Source of the DNA: G965207335 sp965207335
Lineage (GTDB): Bacteria; Pseudomonadota; Gammaproteobacteria; PS1; Pseudothioglobaceae
Assembly: GCA_965207335.1 (NCBI GenBank)
Contig: OZ242267.1
Location: 1,302,001-1,366,000 of the forward strand
DNA: 64,000 nucleotides
Direction of reading: 5' to 3'
The position numbers and the translations under genes are program-made. The notes below the pieces were generated by a model that saw nothing but the letters and a program-made list of their open reading frames with translations, searched no databases and was not told the DNA's origin. Below, piece by piece: positions 52,472 through 61,217 of the stretch. How positions within the stretch are numbered: the first letter of the stretch is position 1; each line of letters starts with the position of its first letter.

Positions 52472-54894
52472 TATAGTTTTACAGTAACTTCTACTCTTTC
52501 AAATACTTCTACTTGGTCACCTTCTTGTACATCGTTATAATCTTTAACTCCAATACCGCATTCTACCCCTGATACAACCTCGGCTACTTCATCTTTAAAG
52601 CGTCTTAACGACTCTAACTCGCCCTCGTAAATAACTATATTTTTCCTTAAAACACGAATTGGACTATTGTGCTTAACCCTTCCTTCTAAAACTATGCATC
52701 CTGCTATATCTCCTAACTTTTTAGACTTAAATATATTTTTAACCTCTGCTATGCCAATAATATTTTCACTTAATTCTGGAGCAATTAACCCTGACATCAT
52801 AGCCTTAACATCATCAATAAGATTATAGATTATGCTGTAATATTTAATATCAATATCATTTTTTTCGGCATTTTTTCTAGCCACAGAGTCTGCTCTAACA
52901 TTAAAACCTAAAACAACGGCATTAGATGCTATTGCCAAAGCCATATCTGAGTCATTAATAGCACCTACACCTGAGCTTACTATTTTAATATTTAATTTAT
53001 CTACAGAAAGTTGTTCTAAGGCATCAGTCAATGCTTGAGACGAGCCTCTAACATCAGCTTTGACTAATATGTTTAATTGCTGTGTATTTGTATTTTCCAT
53101 ATTAGTCATAAAATTTTCCATTTTTATGGCCTGATTTTTTTGCAATTTTAATTCTTTGGCTGCACTGCGTTTTTGTTCTACTATTGCTTTGGCTTCTTTC
53201 TCATTAGTTAATACTACAAAGTAATCTCCAGCATCTGGTACTCCTGATAAACCTAATACTTCAACTGGCATAGATGGAGTTGCTGATTGTAGTACTTCTT
53301 TGTTATCATTAATAATTTGTTTAATTTTGCCGTATTCTAGTCCTGCTAACACAATATCACCCTGTTTTAAGACACCTTCTTGGATTAATAAAGTAGCTGT
53401 TTTACCTCTTCCTTTTTCAACTTTTGCTTCTAGTACTACTCCCTTGGCCCTAATATCTATTGCGGCTTGAAGCTCTAATATCTCAGCCTGTAAAATAATA
53501 GTTTCTAATAATTCTTTTATGCCCGCACCTGTATGTGCTGATACCTCAACTATAATAACATCTCCGCCCCATTTCTCTGATACTACACCATGATTAGATA
53601 GCATTTGTATTACTTTTTCTGGATTGGCACCTTCTTTGTCAATCTTATTAATAGCAACAATAATACTGACACCTGCTTTTTTTGCATGCTTAATAGAATC
53701 AATAGTTTCAGGCATTACTCCATCATCGGCTGCTACTACTAAAATTATAATATCTGTTGCATTAGCACCTCTTAAACGCATTTTGGTAAATGCTGAATGT
53801 CCTGGGGTATCTAAGAAAGTAATTTTACCGTTATCAGTATCTACTTGATATGCACTAATATGTTGAGTTATGCCCCCAGACTCACCTTTGGCAACCTCGG
53901 TTTTACGAATGTAATCTAATAATGATGTTTTACCATGGTCAATATGCCCCATAAATGTAACAATTGGTGGTCTTTGTTTTTTAGTTCCATCTAAATCATC
54001 ACCTGCTAAGGCAATATCCTCTATAGTTTCACTAGTAACAATTACTGACTTATGTCCCATTTCTTCAATAACAAGAATTGCTGTATCTTGGTCTATAACA
54101 TCGTTTATAGTTGCCGTAACACCCATACTCATCATTTGTTTTAATACTTCTCCCGCCTTAACGCCCATTTGTTGAGCAATACTAGAAACTTTTATAATAT
54201 CAGGGACAGATACTTGATGAACAGCAGGTTCAACAGGTCTAACAAAAGCATGTTGTTGACTTTGTTCTTCTCTTAATTTTTGTGAAAGCTTAGTTTTATC
54301 TTTCTTTTTTAATTTTCTATTTAAATTTTTGTTGTAATTTACATTGTTTGGTTTTCTGTATAGCTTATTATCACTTGTACTATCTGTTTTACTTTTGTCT
54401 AATTGTTGTTTATCTTTAGTATCTATTTTTTCAGAACTACTATCTTTCTCAGGTGTATTTGTGGCTTGGTCTTTTTTATCATCTTGCTTACCTTGTGGTT
54501 CTTGACGACGCTTTTTTTCTTGTTCTAAAAACTCTTGTTCTTTAATCTTACTTGCTTTTATAGACTCTTTATGATTTTTTACAACTTCTATTTCATTTTT
54601 GCTAGCTACTAAATTTGTTTTTGTCTCTACTTGGGTAGCCTTATTCCTGCGGATTATAGTAACACCTAGTTTATTATAAGATTTTGTCTTACTAACAACA
54701 GTATTGATGGTTGTATTTTTTTTACTTTTGATAATCTTATTTTTTAGATATTCTGTTAAGGTATTCTTTTCATCATTAGTTAATGACGACATAGCATCTT
54801 TACCAACTACCCCAGCATTTTCTAAATGTTTTAGTAATTTTTGGGGTGTTAATCTAAATTTTTCTGCTAATGTCTCTATCTTAATATCAGGCAT
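52471..54894 (-). CDS. infB: Translation initiation factor IF-2
   Basis: GTPase that places initiator tRNA on the 30S subunit; 807 residues. It has an N-terminal IF2N helix bundle, a long charged linker (about 60-230, rich in Lys, Gln, Asn), then the G domain with VTFMGHIDHGKTSLLD (P-loop near 310), DTPGHSAFT and NKIDK, followed by domains II-IV with ADVRGSSQALTDAL near 615 and LRRFKDEV near the end. All GTPase motifs are intact. It overlaps rbfA by one base. Confidence 0.98.
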   Translation of the reverse strand: MPDIKIETLAEKFRLTPQKLLKHLENAGVVGKDAMSSLTNDEKNTLTEYLKNKIIKSKKNTTINTVVSKTKSYNKLGVTIIRRNKATQVETKTNLVASKNEIEVVKNHKESIKASKIKEQEFLEQEKKRRQEPQGKQDDKKDQATNTPEKDSSSEKIDTKDKQQLDKSKTDSTSDNKLYRKPNNVNYNKNLNRKLKKKDKTKLSQKLREEQSQQHAFVRPVEPAVHQVSVPDIIKVSSIAQQMGVKAGEVLKQMMSMGVTATINDVIDQDTAILVIEEMGHKSVIVTSETIEDIALAGDDLDGTKKQRPPIVTFMGHIDHGKTSLLDYIRKTEVAKGESGGITQHISAYQVDTDNGKITFLDTPGHSAFTKMRLRGANATDIIILVVAADDGVMPETIDSIKHAKKAGVSIIVAINKIDKEGANPEKVIQMLSNHGVVSEKWGGDVIIVEVSAHTGAGIKELLETIILQAEILELQAAIDIRAKGVVLEAKVEKGRGKTATLLIQEGVLKQGDIVLAGLEYGKIKQIINDNKEVLQSATPSMPVEVLGLSGVPDAGDYFVVLTNEKEAKAIVEQKRSAAKELKLQKNQAIKMENFMTNMENTNTQQLNILVKADVRGSSQALTDALEQLSVDKLNIKIVSSGVGAINDSDMALAIASNAVVLGFNVRADSVARKNAEKNDIDIKYYSIIYNLIDDVKAMMSGLIAPELSENIIGIAEVKNIFKSKKLGDIAGCIVLEGRVKHNSPIRVLRKNIVIYEGELESLRRFKDEVAEVVSGVECGIGVKDYNDVQEGDQVEVFERVEVTVKL

Positions 54895-54921
54895 TTTATT
54901 TATATAAACTTATAAAAAATT

Positions 54922-56388
54922 CTATTTAAACCAAGGCTCTCTAGCACTCATAATAATACTAGATGCAATTTCTTTATCCATGTTGTAAATATCTATTAAC
55001 TCATCAGCAGATAAATCTGCTAAATCATCTTGACTATTAATTCCCTCTGCTATTAAAACACTTGCTAAATCTTCATCTACACCGTCAACAGACAGCAATA
55101 CATCTATGGAATCATTATCACTTAATGCCCTAGCTAAAGATTCGTCTTCTGCCTTAGCCTTTAATATACTTACAGATTCATTATCCAAAGAATCTATAGC
55201 CAATAAGTCACTATCATCTGCATTAATAATATGTTCTAAGCTAGTAAAACCTTGTGTAACTAAGGTATTTGCTACTTCTATATCAATATCAAGCATCTTA
55301 GCAAGGTCTTGTTCTAATTTGTTTTCTTCATCTTGTTGTTTTTCTAGTAATTGGCTTGTTGATATTACATTAATTTTATAGTCAGTAACCTCAGATGCTA
55401 GACGGATATTTTGCCCCTTACTACCTATTGCCTGAGATAGTTGCTCATCTTCTACCGCAACCTCTGTTACTCTATTATCCTCATCAATATCAATAGAAAC
55501 AATATCAGCAGGTTTCATAGCATTAATAACAAATTGTACTATGTCCTCATCCCATAAAATAACATCTATTCGCTCTCCATTTATGCCATCAGATACTGCT
55601 TGTACTCTTGAGCCTCGCATACCTATACAAGTACCTATTGGGTCAATTCTTTTATCTCTGGTATAAACTGCGACCTTAGCTCTTAAGCCTGGGTCTCTGG
55701 CTACACTTTTTACCTCAATTACACCGTCTGCTATCTCTGGAACTTCCATAGCAAACAATGAGCTTAATAATTCTTTATTGGCACGACTTAGAATTATTTG
55801 TACTCCTGATAGTGTTTGATTAACTTTGACAATATATGCTTTAATTCTATCATCTTTATGAAGCAGTTCATTAGGTATAGTCTCTGCTCTGGGGATAATA
55901 CCATCAATACCGCCTAAGTCTAAATAAATATTTCCACGCTCAATTTTTCTAATTGTGGCTTGTATGGTCTCTCCAATTCTATCCTTGTATTCTGCTACTA
56001 TTCTTGCTCGTTCTGCCTCTTTAACCTTTTGAATAATTACTTGTTTTACTATTTGTGCTTCTACACGACCTAATTGTATAGTTTCTACTTTTTGCTCAAC
56101 AAAGTCATTAATTTCTAGACCATTTGCATCTTTTTGTTCAATATGTATTTCATCATTAAAATCTATAATTTCATCAATTATTATAGTGCCATCTTCTACT
56201 ACTAACCAGCGTCTAAATGTTTCAAATTCCCCGCTAATTCTATTAATGCTAATGCGTATTTTGTGTTTGCTATGTTTTTCACTAACTAAGGATAATGCAT
56301 CTTCTAATGCATAAAAAACATCATCTTGGCTAATTCTTTTTTCATTAGCAATAGCTTCTACTCTTAAGCATAATTCCTTGCCATCCAT
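54922..56388 (-). CDS. nusA: Transcription termination/antitermination factor NusA
   Basis: RNA polymerase-associated factor, 488 residues. The order is an N-terminal polymerase-binding domain (to about 135), S1 domain (GETIQATIRKIERGNIYLDL near 137), KH domains (GTCIGMRGSRVQAVSDGING near 250 and AIGSKGQNIRLASEVT near 318) and two C-terminal acidic repeats with helix-hairpin-helix character (about 360-488). A strong RBS (TAGGAGA) precedes the ATG. It is 9 bp after rimP. Confidence 0.98.
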   Translation of the reverse strand: MDGKELCLRVEAIANEKRISQDDVFYALEDALSLVSEKHSKHKIRISINRISGEFETFRRWLVVEDGTIIIDEIIDFNDEIHIEQKDANGLEINDFVEQKVETIQLGRVEAQIVKQVIIQKVKEAERARIVAEYKDRIGETIQATIRKIERGNIYLDLGGIDGIIPRAETIPNELLHKDDRIKAYIVKVNQTLSGVQIILSRANKELLSSLFAMEVPEIADGVIEVKSVARDPGLRAKVAVYTRDKRIDPIGTCIGMRGSRVQAVSDGINGERIDVILWDEDIVQFVINAMKPADIVSIDIDEDNRVTEVAVEDEQLSQAIGSKGQNIRLASEVTDYKINVISTSQLLEKQQDEENKLEQDLAKMLDIDIEVANTLVTQGFTSLEHIINADDSDLLAIDSLDNESVSILKAKAEDESLARALSDNDSIDVLLSVDGVDEDLASVLIAEGINSQDDLADLSADELIDIYNMDKEIASSIIMSAREPWFK

Positions 56389-56397
56389 AATAATCTC

Positions 56398-56868
56398 CTA
56401 AAAATCTATTACTAAATTTGCACAATTAATATTGTCAAATTTAATATTAATATTTTCTAATTTTGTTTTTATATCAATACTATTTGTTATTTCACTAACT
56501 TTTTCTATACGCCCTAATATTTTTTTTGTTCCCAAATATGAAGTATTTAACTTAATTTTAACATCGTATCCCAAAAACCTTTGATAGTGAGCTAATGTAA
56601 ATAAAGGCCTATTTATACCAGGAGATGATACTTCCAAATTATATTGTGCTGTTATTAAATCCTTAGCATCTAAAATAGCACTTATTTTCTTACTAGCTAA
56701 CTCACAATCATTAACAAATACACCCGTATCAGAATCAATATATATCTGTAATACACTATATTTACTTTCTTTGTACTTTATACCTACTAATTCATAGCCC
56801 ATATTTGTTAATACAGGGTAAATTAACTCTGTAATATCATCATTAATACTAGCCATAAAAATAGTCAA
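56398..56868 (-). CDS. rimP: Ribosome maturation factor RimP
   Basis: 30S assembly factor of about 150 residues. YELVGIKYKESKYSVLQIYI near residue 25 and DCELASKKISAILDAKD near 53, then LEVSSPGINRPLF near 80, are RimP hallmarks. The first residues (MTIFMASINDD) suggest ATG 56856 as the real start. It opens the rimP-nusA-infB-rbfA operon, with the initiator tRNA gene just upstream on the same strand. Confidence 0.95.
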   Translation of the reverse strand: MTIFMASINDDITELIYPVLTNMGYELVGIKYKESKYSVLQIYIDSDTGVFVNDCELASKKISAILDAKDLITAQYNLEVSSPGINRPLFTLAHYQRFLGYDVKIKLNTSYLGTKKILGRIEKVSEITNSIDIKTKLENINIKFDNINCANLVIDF

Positions 56869-56917
56869 TAATAACTAAAAAGGCCTATCAATGATAAGCC
56901 TAGCAATATAATAAGTT

Positions 56918-56994
<77 letters not shown>

Positions 56995-57152
56995 ACAAAG
57001 AATATTTTTTAATTATACCTAAAAAGAGTTGTACGGCAACAGAATATTAAAAAAATAATCTATTTTGCCATATAAACCAATGTTACTACAAAGATTGCTT
57101 GTTATTCTTGCAATATAATTAGCACTGTAAATATAACCTATATTATTTTAAA

Positions 57153-57315
57153 GAGTCCTTTGCATAAATTAGGGGTGATTAGCAAAAATTCAATTTTTGC
57201 CGAATTAGTGATTTTATTAAACTTTGTCCTAGCAGGGCTAAGGCTGGGTTTAAAAAATTGCTAAGTTGGTGAAAAGTGGTTTTTTTATGATTATTCATCT
57301 TTATGCAAAGGTCTC
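57153..57315 (-). repeat. GAGACC element, diverged copy in reverse orientation, upstream of gshB
   Basis: Ends GAGTCCTTTGCATAAATTAGG and CATCTTTATGCAAAGGTCTC. The interior matches the other full copies only when reversed and is more diverged, so it is an older or different subfamily member. It ends 21 bp before gshB. Confidence 0.8.
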
Positions 57316-57335
57316 AAATCTGCTAAAATTTATTT

Positions 57336-58274
57336 ATGGTAAAAAGTATAGCATTTGTAATGGATAGTATTTTTAACATTAATAGCAAAAAAGATTCATC
57401 TTTTGCAATGATGTTATCAGCACAAAAAAGATCCTATAAAATATTTTGCCTTGATACTAATGATATTACTATGCAAGGTAATGATGTTATTGCCGTTGTT
57501 TTAGAGGTTAATGTTTTTGATGATGATAATTTTGTTAATGTTATTAATAAAAAAGTCATAAATCTAAATACTGTTAATGCAATAATAATGCGTAAGGAAC
57601 CACCTTTTAATATGGGGTATATTTATACTACTTACTTATTAGAATTTGTAGAAAAACAAGGAGTACTAGTATTAAACAAACCACAATCATTAAGAGATTT
57701 TAATGAAAAGGTTGCTATTATGATGTTTCCCAACTGCATTACCGATACTATAATATCAAGCAATGTAAAAGTTATTGGTAAATTTATTGATAAACATAAA
57801 ACAGTAGTAGTAAAACCACTAGATGATATGGGCGGAAATGGCATTTATAAAATATCACAAGAGGATGATTATATAGGGATTATAAAAAATATTACTGACA
57901 ATTATAAAATCCCTATCATGACGCAAAAATATCTTACAGACATAAAACTTGGTGATAAAAGAATCTTAATAATAAATGGCAAGCCAATTCCTTATGCCTT
58001 AGCCAGAATACCAAAAAAAGGCTCTTTTAAAGGTAACCTAGCAGCAGGTGCTACAGGAATTGGACAAAAATTAAGCACTAGAGATAAGTATTTATGCTCT
58101 CAAATAGCACCAACCCTGATAAAAAAAGGCCTATATTTTGTTGGTTTAGATGTAATTGGTAATTATATTACTGAGATAAATGTTACTAGCCCTACAGGCA
58201 TTAGAGAGTTGGACAAACAGTATAACATTGATATTGCTGGTGTTTTTTTTGATTATATTGAAAGTAGACTCTAA
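57336..58274 (+). CDS. gshB: Glutathione synthetase
   Basis: ATP-grasp ligase adding glycine to gamma-glutamylcysteine, 312 residues. It shows IAFVMDSIFNINSKKDSSFA at the N-terminus, IIMRKEPPFNMGYIYTTYLLE near 88, VVKPLDDMGGNGIYK near 158, LGDKRILIINGKPIPYALAR near 208, and the C-terminal GLYFVGLDVIGNYITEINVTSP-type block near 265. The length matches GshB. A near-identical 3' fragment recurs at 59334. No gshA is in the window. Confidence 0.95.
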   Translation: MVKSIAFVMDSIFNINSKKDSSFAMMLSAQKRSYKIFCLDTNDITMQGNDVIAVVLEVNVFDDDNFVNVINKKVINLNTVNAIIMRKEPPFNMGYIYTTYLLEFVEKQGVLVLNKPQSLRDFNEKVAIMMFPNCITDTIISSNVKVIGKFIDKHKTVVVKPLDDMGGNGIYKISQEDDYIGIIKNITDNYKIPIMTQKYLTDIKLGDKRILIINGKPIPYALARIPKKGSFKGNLAAGATGIGQKLSTRDKYLCSQIAPTLIKKGLYFVGLDVIGNYITEINVTSPTGIRELDKQYNIDIAGVFFDYIESRL

Positions 58275-58296
58275 AAAATAGTTTTTTTTATTTTTT

Positions 58297-58324
58297 TGTA
58301 ATTATTAAATATAATAGGTATAAT
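58297..58324 (+). promoter_or_regulatory. Promoter of the outer-membrane protein gene
   Basis: TTGTAA (58297-58302) is 16 bp upstream of TATAAT (58319-58324). A second TATAAT at 58310-58315 lies 9 bp earlier because of a small tandem repeat. The region recurs before the second barrel gene (TATAAT at 59855-59860). Confidence 0.5.
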
Positions 58325-58349
58325 AGGTATTTTTTTAATAGGATAAATA

Positions 58350-58979
58350 ATGAAAATCATAAAAAGTATATTATTAGTGGTATCGGTATTTTTAGCACAG
58401 CAATCTTTTGCTCATCCGTTTTATTATGATGTTGGTGTACTAAACTTGAAGATAGAACAAAGTTCCGAAGCGCGAATAACCTCTTATACTGTTGGCTCTG
58501 CTACCTTTGTAACAAATATTCCTAAGACTGATTTCTCTGCTACAAATAAGGTTATAGTTATTGGTGTTGGTGTCGATATAAACGATAGCTTTAGTGCAGA
58601 AGTAAGATACGGTAAAAGCCTTAGTGATAGTGATTATTCTGGCACAAACCATGTTCCGTCTAAAGTTAAGGTAAGAAACTTCTTCTCTTCCTCACTTGTA
58701 GGCAAAGCCCAACTTTCAGATGCTTTTGAGATTTTTGGCAAAATTGGTGTGGCTAGTATAGATGAAGTTACTACATATACTGAATTATCTGTCTTTGGTG
58801 CTGCTGGATCTACAACAGAATACGATAGGTTTGATCTATCATACGGTGTTGGTGCGAAATATAAATTTAGTGATACAAGTGCAGTTCGTTTTGAATATGA
58901 TAGTTATCACGATACTAAACTTGGTGGTGCTACTATAGAAGCAAGTGGCTTTGGTGTATTTTATGAAAGTGATTTTTGA
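58350..58979 (+). CDS. Small outer-membrane beta-barrel protein, copy 1
   Basis: 209 residues with a Sec signal peptide (LLVVSVFLAQQSFA, cleavage after about residue 21) and a beta-rich mature part with alternating patterns such as VRFEYDSYHD and FSAEVRYGKS. It ends in Phe, the usual Bam-dependent C-terminal signal. It looks like an OmpA/OmpX-type eight-strand barrel; no ligand is known. A closely related copy is at 59886. A terminator follows at 59003-59036. Confidence 0.85.
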   Translation: MKIIKSILLVVSVFLAQQSFAHPFYYDVGVLNLKIEQSSEARITSYTVGSATFVTNIPKTDFSATNKVIVIGVGVDINDSFSAEVRYGKSLSDSDYSGTNHVPSKVKVRNFFSSSLVGKAQLSDAFEIFGKIGVASIDEVTTYTELSVFGAAGSTTEYDRFDLSYGVGAKYKFSDTSAVRFEYDSYHDTKLGGATIEASGFGVFYESDF

Positions 58980-59002
58980 GTTAGACTTTAGTTTTTTGTA
59001 AT

Positions 59003-59036
59003 TAAAAAACCCAAACTTTTGTTTGGGTTTTTTTAT
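59003..59036. terminator. Terminator after barrel gene 1
   Basis: AAAACCCAAAC-TTTT-GTTTGGGTTTTTTT: 9-11 bp stem, T-rich tail on the + strand and A-rich start, so it can act in both directions. Confidence 0.9.
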
Positions 59037-59052
59037 ATTTAATTTATACATG

Positions 59053-59303
59053 TGACTTAGGCTATAAAACAAATCATAATTTAGATGTTATAATTGTAAG
59101 CAATACTAAAAATAAGGTTTATTTTGTTATGCCTGATGAGAGTGTTGATATTACAAGTATTAATGTTGCTAGTACTAGTATTAGTACATTTAGGTACTGC
59201 TGGCTCAGAAGGCAGTGGATCATCTATGGGTTTTATTGGTGGCACAGTTAGTACTTTTGTTTGTATTAGTTCAACTGGTACTGCAGTAACAGTTAAGATA
59301 TAA
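59053..59303 (+). pseudogene. Remnant of a nitrile-hydratase-leader-like peptide gene
   Basis: Reads LGYKTNHNL, then IIVSNTKNKVYFVMPDES, matching the leader of the intact gene at 60838, but lacks the N-terminus and shifts frame after about 50 codons; a Gly/Ser/Thr-rich segment is recognisable in another frame. It is the decayed copy in the first unit of the tandem duplication. Confidence 0.8.
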
Positions 59304-59333
59304 TTTTGTTATTAAGACTGTTTTATATATACT

Positions 59334-59810
59334 ATGCGATTTAGTGCTTTACCACTAGATAATATGGGTGGCAATGGCATTTATAAAATATCACAAGAAG
59401 ATGATTATATAGGGATTATAAAAAATATTACTGACAATTATAAAATCCCTATCATGACACAAAAATATCTCGTGGACATAAAACTTGGCGATAAAAGAAT
59501 CTTAATAATAAACGGTAAACCAATTCCTTATGCCTTAGCTAGAATACCCAAAAAAGGCTCTTTTAAAGGCAACCTAGCAGCAGGTGCTACAGGAATTGGG
59601 CAAAAATTAAGCACTAGAGATAAGTATTTATGCTCTCAAATAGCACCAACCTTGATAAAAAACGGCTTGTATTTTGTTGGTTTAGATGTAATTGGCAATT
59701 ATATTACTGAGATAAATGTTACTAGCCCTACAGGCATTAGAGAGTTGGACAAACAGTATAACATTGATATTGCTGGTGTTTTTTTTGACTATATTGAAAG
59801 TAGACTCTAA
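59334..59810 (+). pseudogene. 3' fragment of duplicated gshB
   Basis: Residues about 161-312 of GshB, almost identical to 57815-58274, beginning at DNMGGNGIYK. The first eight codons (MRFSALPL) come from DNA matching the antisense 3' end of the TrpD2-like gene (near 61235-61260), so the fragment marks the duplication junction. It lacks the N-terminal half of the enzyme and should be inactive. An ATG is present but no ribosome-binding site was recognised. Confidence 0.9.
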
Positions 59811-59885
59811 AAAGTAGTTTTTTTATTTTTTTTCTAATTATTAAATATAATAGGTATAATAGGTATTTTTTTAATAGGATAAATA

Positions 59886-60524
59886 ATGAAAATCATAAAA
59901 AGTATATTATTAGTGGTATCGGTATTTTTAGCACAGCAATCTTTTGCTAGTCCGTTTTATTATACTGTTGGTGCAATAAACATGAAAATAGAACAAAATA
60001 TTCCAGGACAAACAATACTAGTTCCAGTTAGTGCAACTCAAAGTATTGCATTTACTAATGCAGACACTAATTTCTCTGCTAAGGCTTATGTTGTAACTGT
60101 TGGTGTTGGTGCTAAAATAAATGATAATTTTAGTGCAGAAGTAAGATATGGTAAAAGCCTTAGCGATAGCGATTATTCTGGCACAAACCATCTTCCATCT
60201 AAACTTAGAATAAGAAACTTTCTCTCTGCCGCACTTATAGGCAAAGTCCAACTTTCAGGTGATTTTGAAGTTTTTGGCAAACTTGGTATGGCTAGTATAG
60301 ATGAAGTTACAGAATTTACTACTACTACTGCATTTGCTAATTCTGGAGATATAGCAGAGAATGATAGATTTGATTTTTCATACGGTGTTGGTGTGAAATA
60401 TAAAATTAGTGATACAAATGCAGTTCGTTTAGAATATGATAATTATCATGATAGTACAATAGATTTCACTAATGGAACTATAGAAGCAAGTGGCTTTGGT
60501 GTATATTATGAAAGTGATTTTTGA
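59886..60524 (+). CDS. Small outer-membrane beta-barrel protein, copy 2
   Basis: 212 residues, paralogue of the 58350 product with the same signal peptide (LLVVSVFLAQQSFA) and the same Phe C-terminus (GFGVYYESDF). The central loops differ (IEQNIPGQTILVPVSATQS; TTTTAFANSGD), while strands such as FSAEVRYGKSLSDSDYSGT are unchanged, as expected of surface loops evolving faster. Upstream promoter and RBS are also duplicated. A terminator follows at 60545-60580. Confidence 0.87.
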   Translation: MKIIKSILLVVSVFLAQQSFASPFYYTVGAINMKIEQNIPGQTILVPVSATQSIAFTNADTNFSAKAYVVTVGVGAKINDNFSAEVRYGKSLSDSDYSGTNHLPSKLRIRNFLSAALIGKVQLSGDFEVFGKLGMASIDEVTEFTTTTAFANSGDIAENDRFDFSYGVGVKYKISDTNAVRLEYDNYHDSTIDFTNGTIEASGFGVYYESDF

Positions 60525-60544
60525 GTTAGACTTTAGTTTTTTGT

Positions 60545-60580
60545 AATTAAAAAACCCAAACTTTTGTTTGGGTTTTTTTT
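60545..60580. terminator. Terminator after barrel gene 2
   Basis: Same hairpin as at 59003-59036 (AACCCAAAC-TTTT-GTTTGGGTT, then eight T). Confidence 0.9.
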
Positions 60581-60601
60581 GTATTTAATTTATATATTAG
60601 A

Positions 60602-60826
60602 TTTAATGTCACTACATATACTTTATATTTAAAAAGTAAATGTATTGCTATTTCTGATGTCAAAACAGTTGATAAAAAAAGTTTGGAGTACATAAATGCC
60701 GCTAGAATTGGTACTAGCACAGCAGGAACAGCTGGTACGATAGGTACTTTTGGTACGGCGGCAGGCTCTAGCCTATCTACTATAGGCTCTGTTGGCACTA
60801 TTGCTAGTGCTGGCACTGTTAAATAA
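60602..60826 (+). pseudogene. Leaderless fragment of a Gly/Thr/Ser/Ala-rich peptide gene
   Basis: Open from an in-frame TAA at 60548 to TAA 60824-60826, but with no ATG/GTG. The C-terminal 40 residues are small-residue repeats (IGTSTAGTAGTIGTFGTAAG, STIGSVGTIASAGTVK) like the end of the gene at 60838. It appears to be a core-like segment without its leader. Confidence 0.65.
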
Positions 60827-60837
60827 AAATTAAGGAT

Positions 60838-61209
60838 ATGGTTATGGATAAACATGATTTAAAGCATAATATTTTAGGGTATTTAGCAAACGATAAAGAA
60901 TTAAGAAAAAAATTTCGCAACAACCCACATAAATTCTCTAGTGAATTGGGCTATAAAACAAATCATAATTTAGCTGTTGTAGTTGTAAGTAATACCAAAA
61001 ATAAGATTTATTTTGTTATGCCTGATGAGACTATTGATGTTGCAAAATTTAATGTTGTCGCTGGTACCAAACTCATTGATATTAATGTTGGTACTGTATT
61101 CTGTGTTGGCTCAGCAGGTAGTGCATCATCTATGGGCTGTCTTTGTGGCTCAGTTGGTACGGTTGGCACTATTGGTTCAGCTGGTACTGCAGGAACAATA
61201 GGGGTATAG
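60838..61209 (+). CDS. Nitrile-hydratase-leader-like peptide (possible RiPP precursor)
   Basis: 121-123 residues; start ATG 60838 or 60844, the latter with AAGGA nine bases upstream. The N-terminal part (KELRKKFRNNPHKFSSELGY, then VVVSNTKNKIYFVMPDE) resembles the nitrile-hydratase-like leader (NHLP) used by some ribosomally made, modified peptides. The C-terminus is a low-complexity core of Gly, Ser, Thr, Ala, Val with three Cys (FCVGSAG and GCLCGSV) and the repeat GTVGTIGSAGTAGTIG. No modification enzyme or exporter lies in the window, so a modified product is speculative. It may instead be a secreted or structural peptide. Two related broken copies lie just upstream. Confidence 0.7.
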   Translation: MVMDKHDLKHNILGYLANDKELRKKFRNNPHKFSSELGYKTNHNLAVVVVSNTKNKIYFVMPDETIDVAKFNVVAGTKLIDINVGTVFCVGSAGSASSMGCLCGSVGTVGTIGSAGTAGTIGV

Positions 61210-61217
61210 TTTTGCTA

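Noticed and set aside
59334..59810. A second functional glutathione synthetase
   Set aside because: It lacks the first 160 residues and its start comes from unrelated antisense sequence at the duplication junction.
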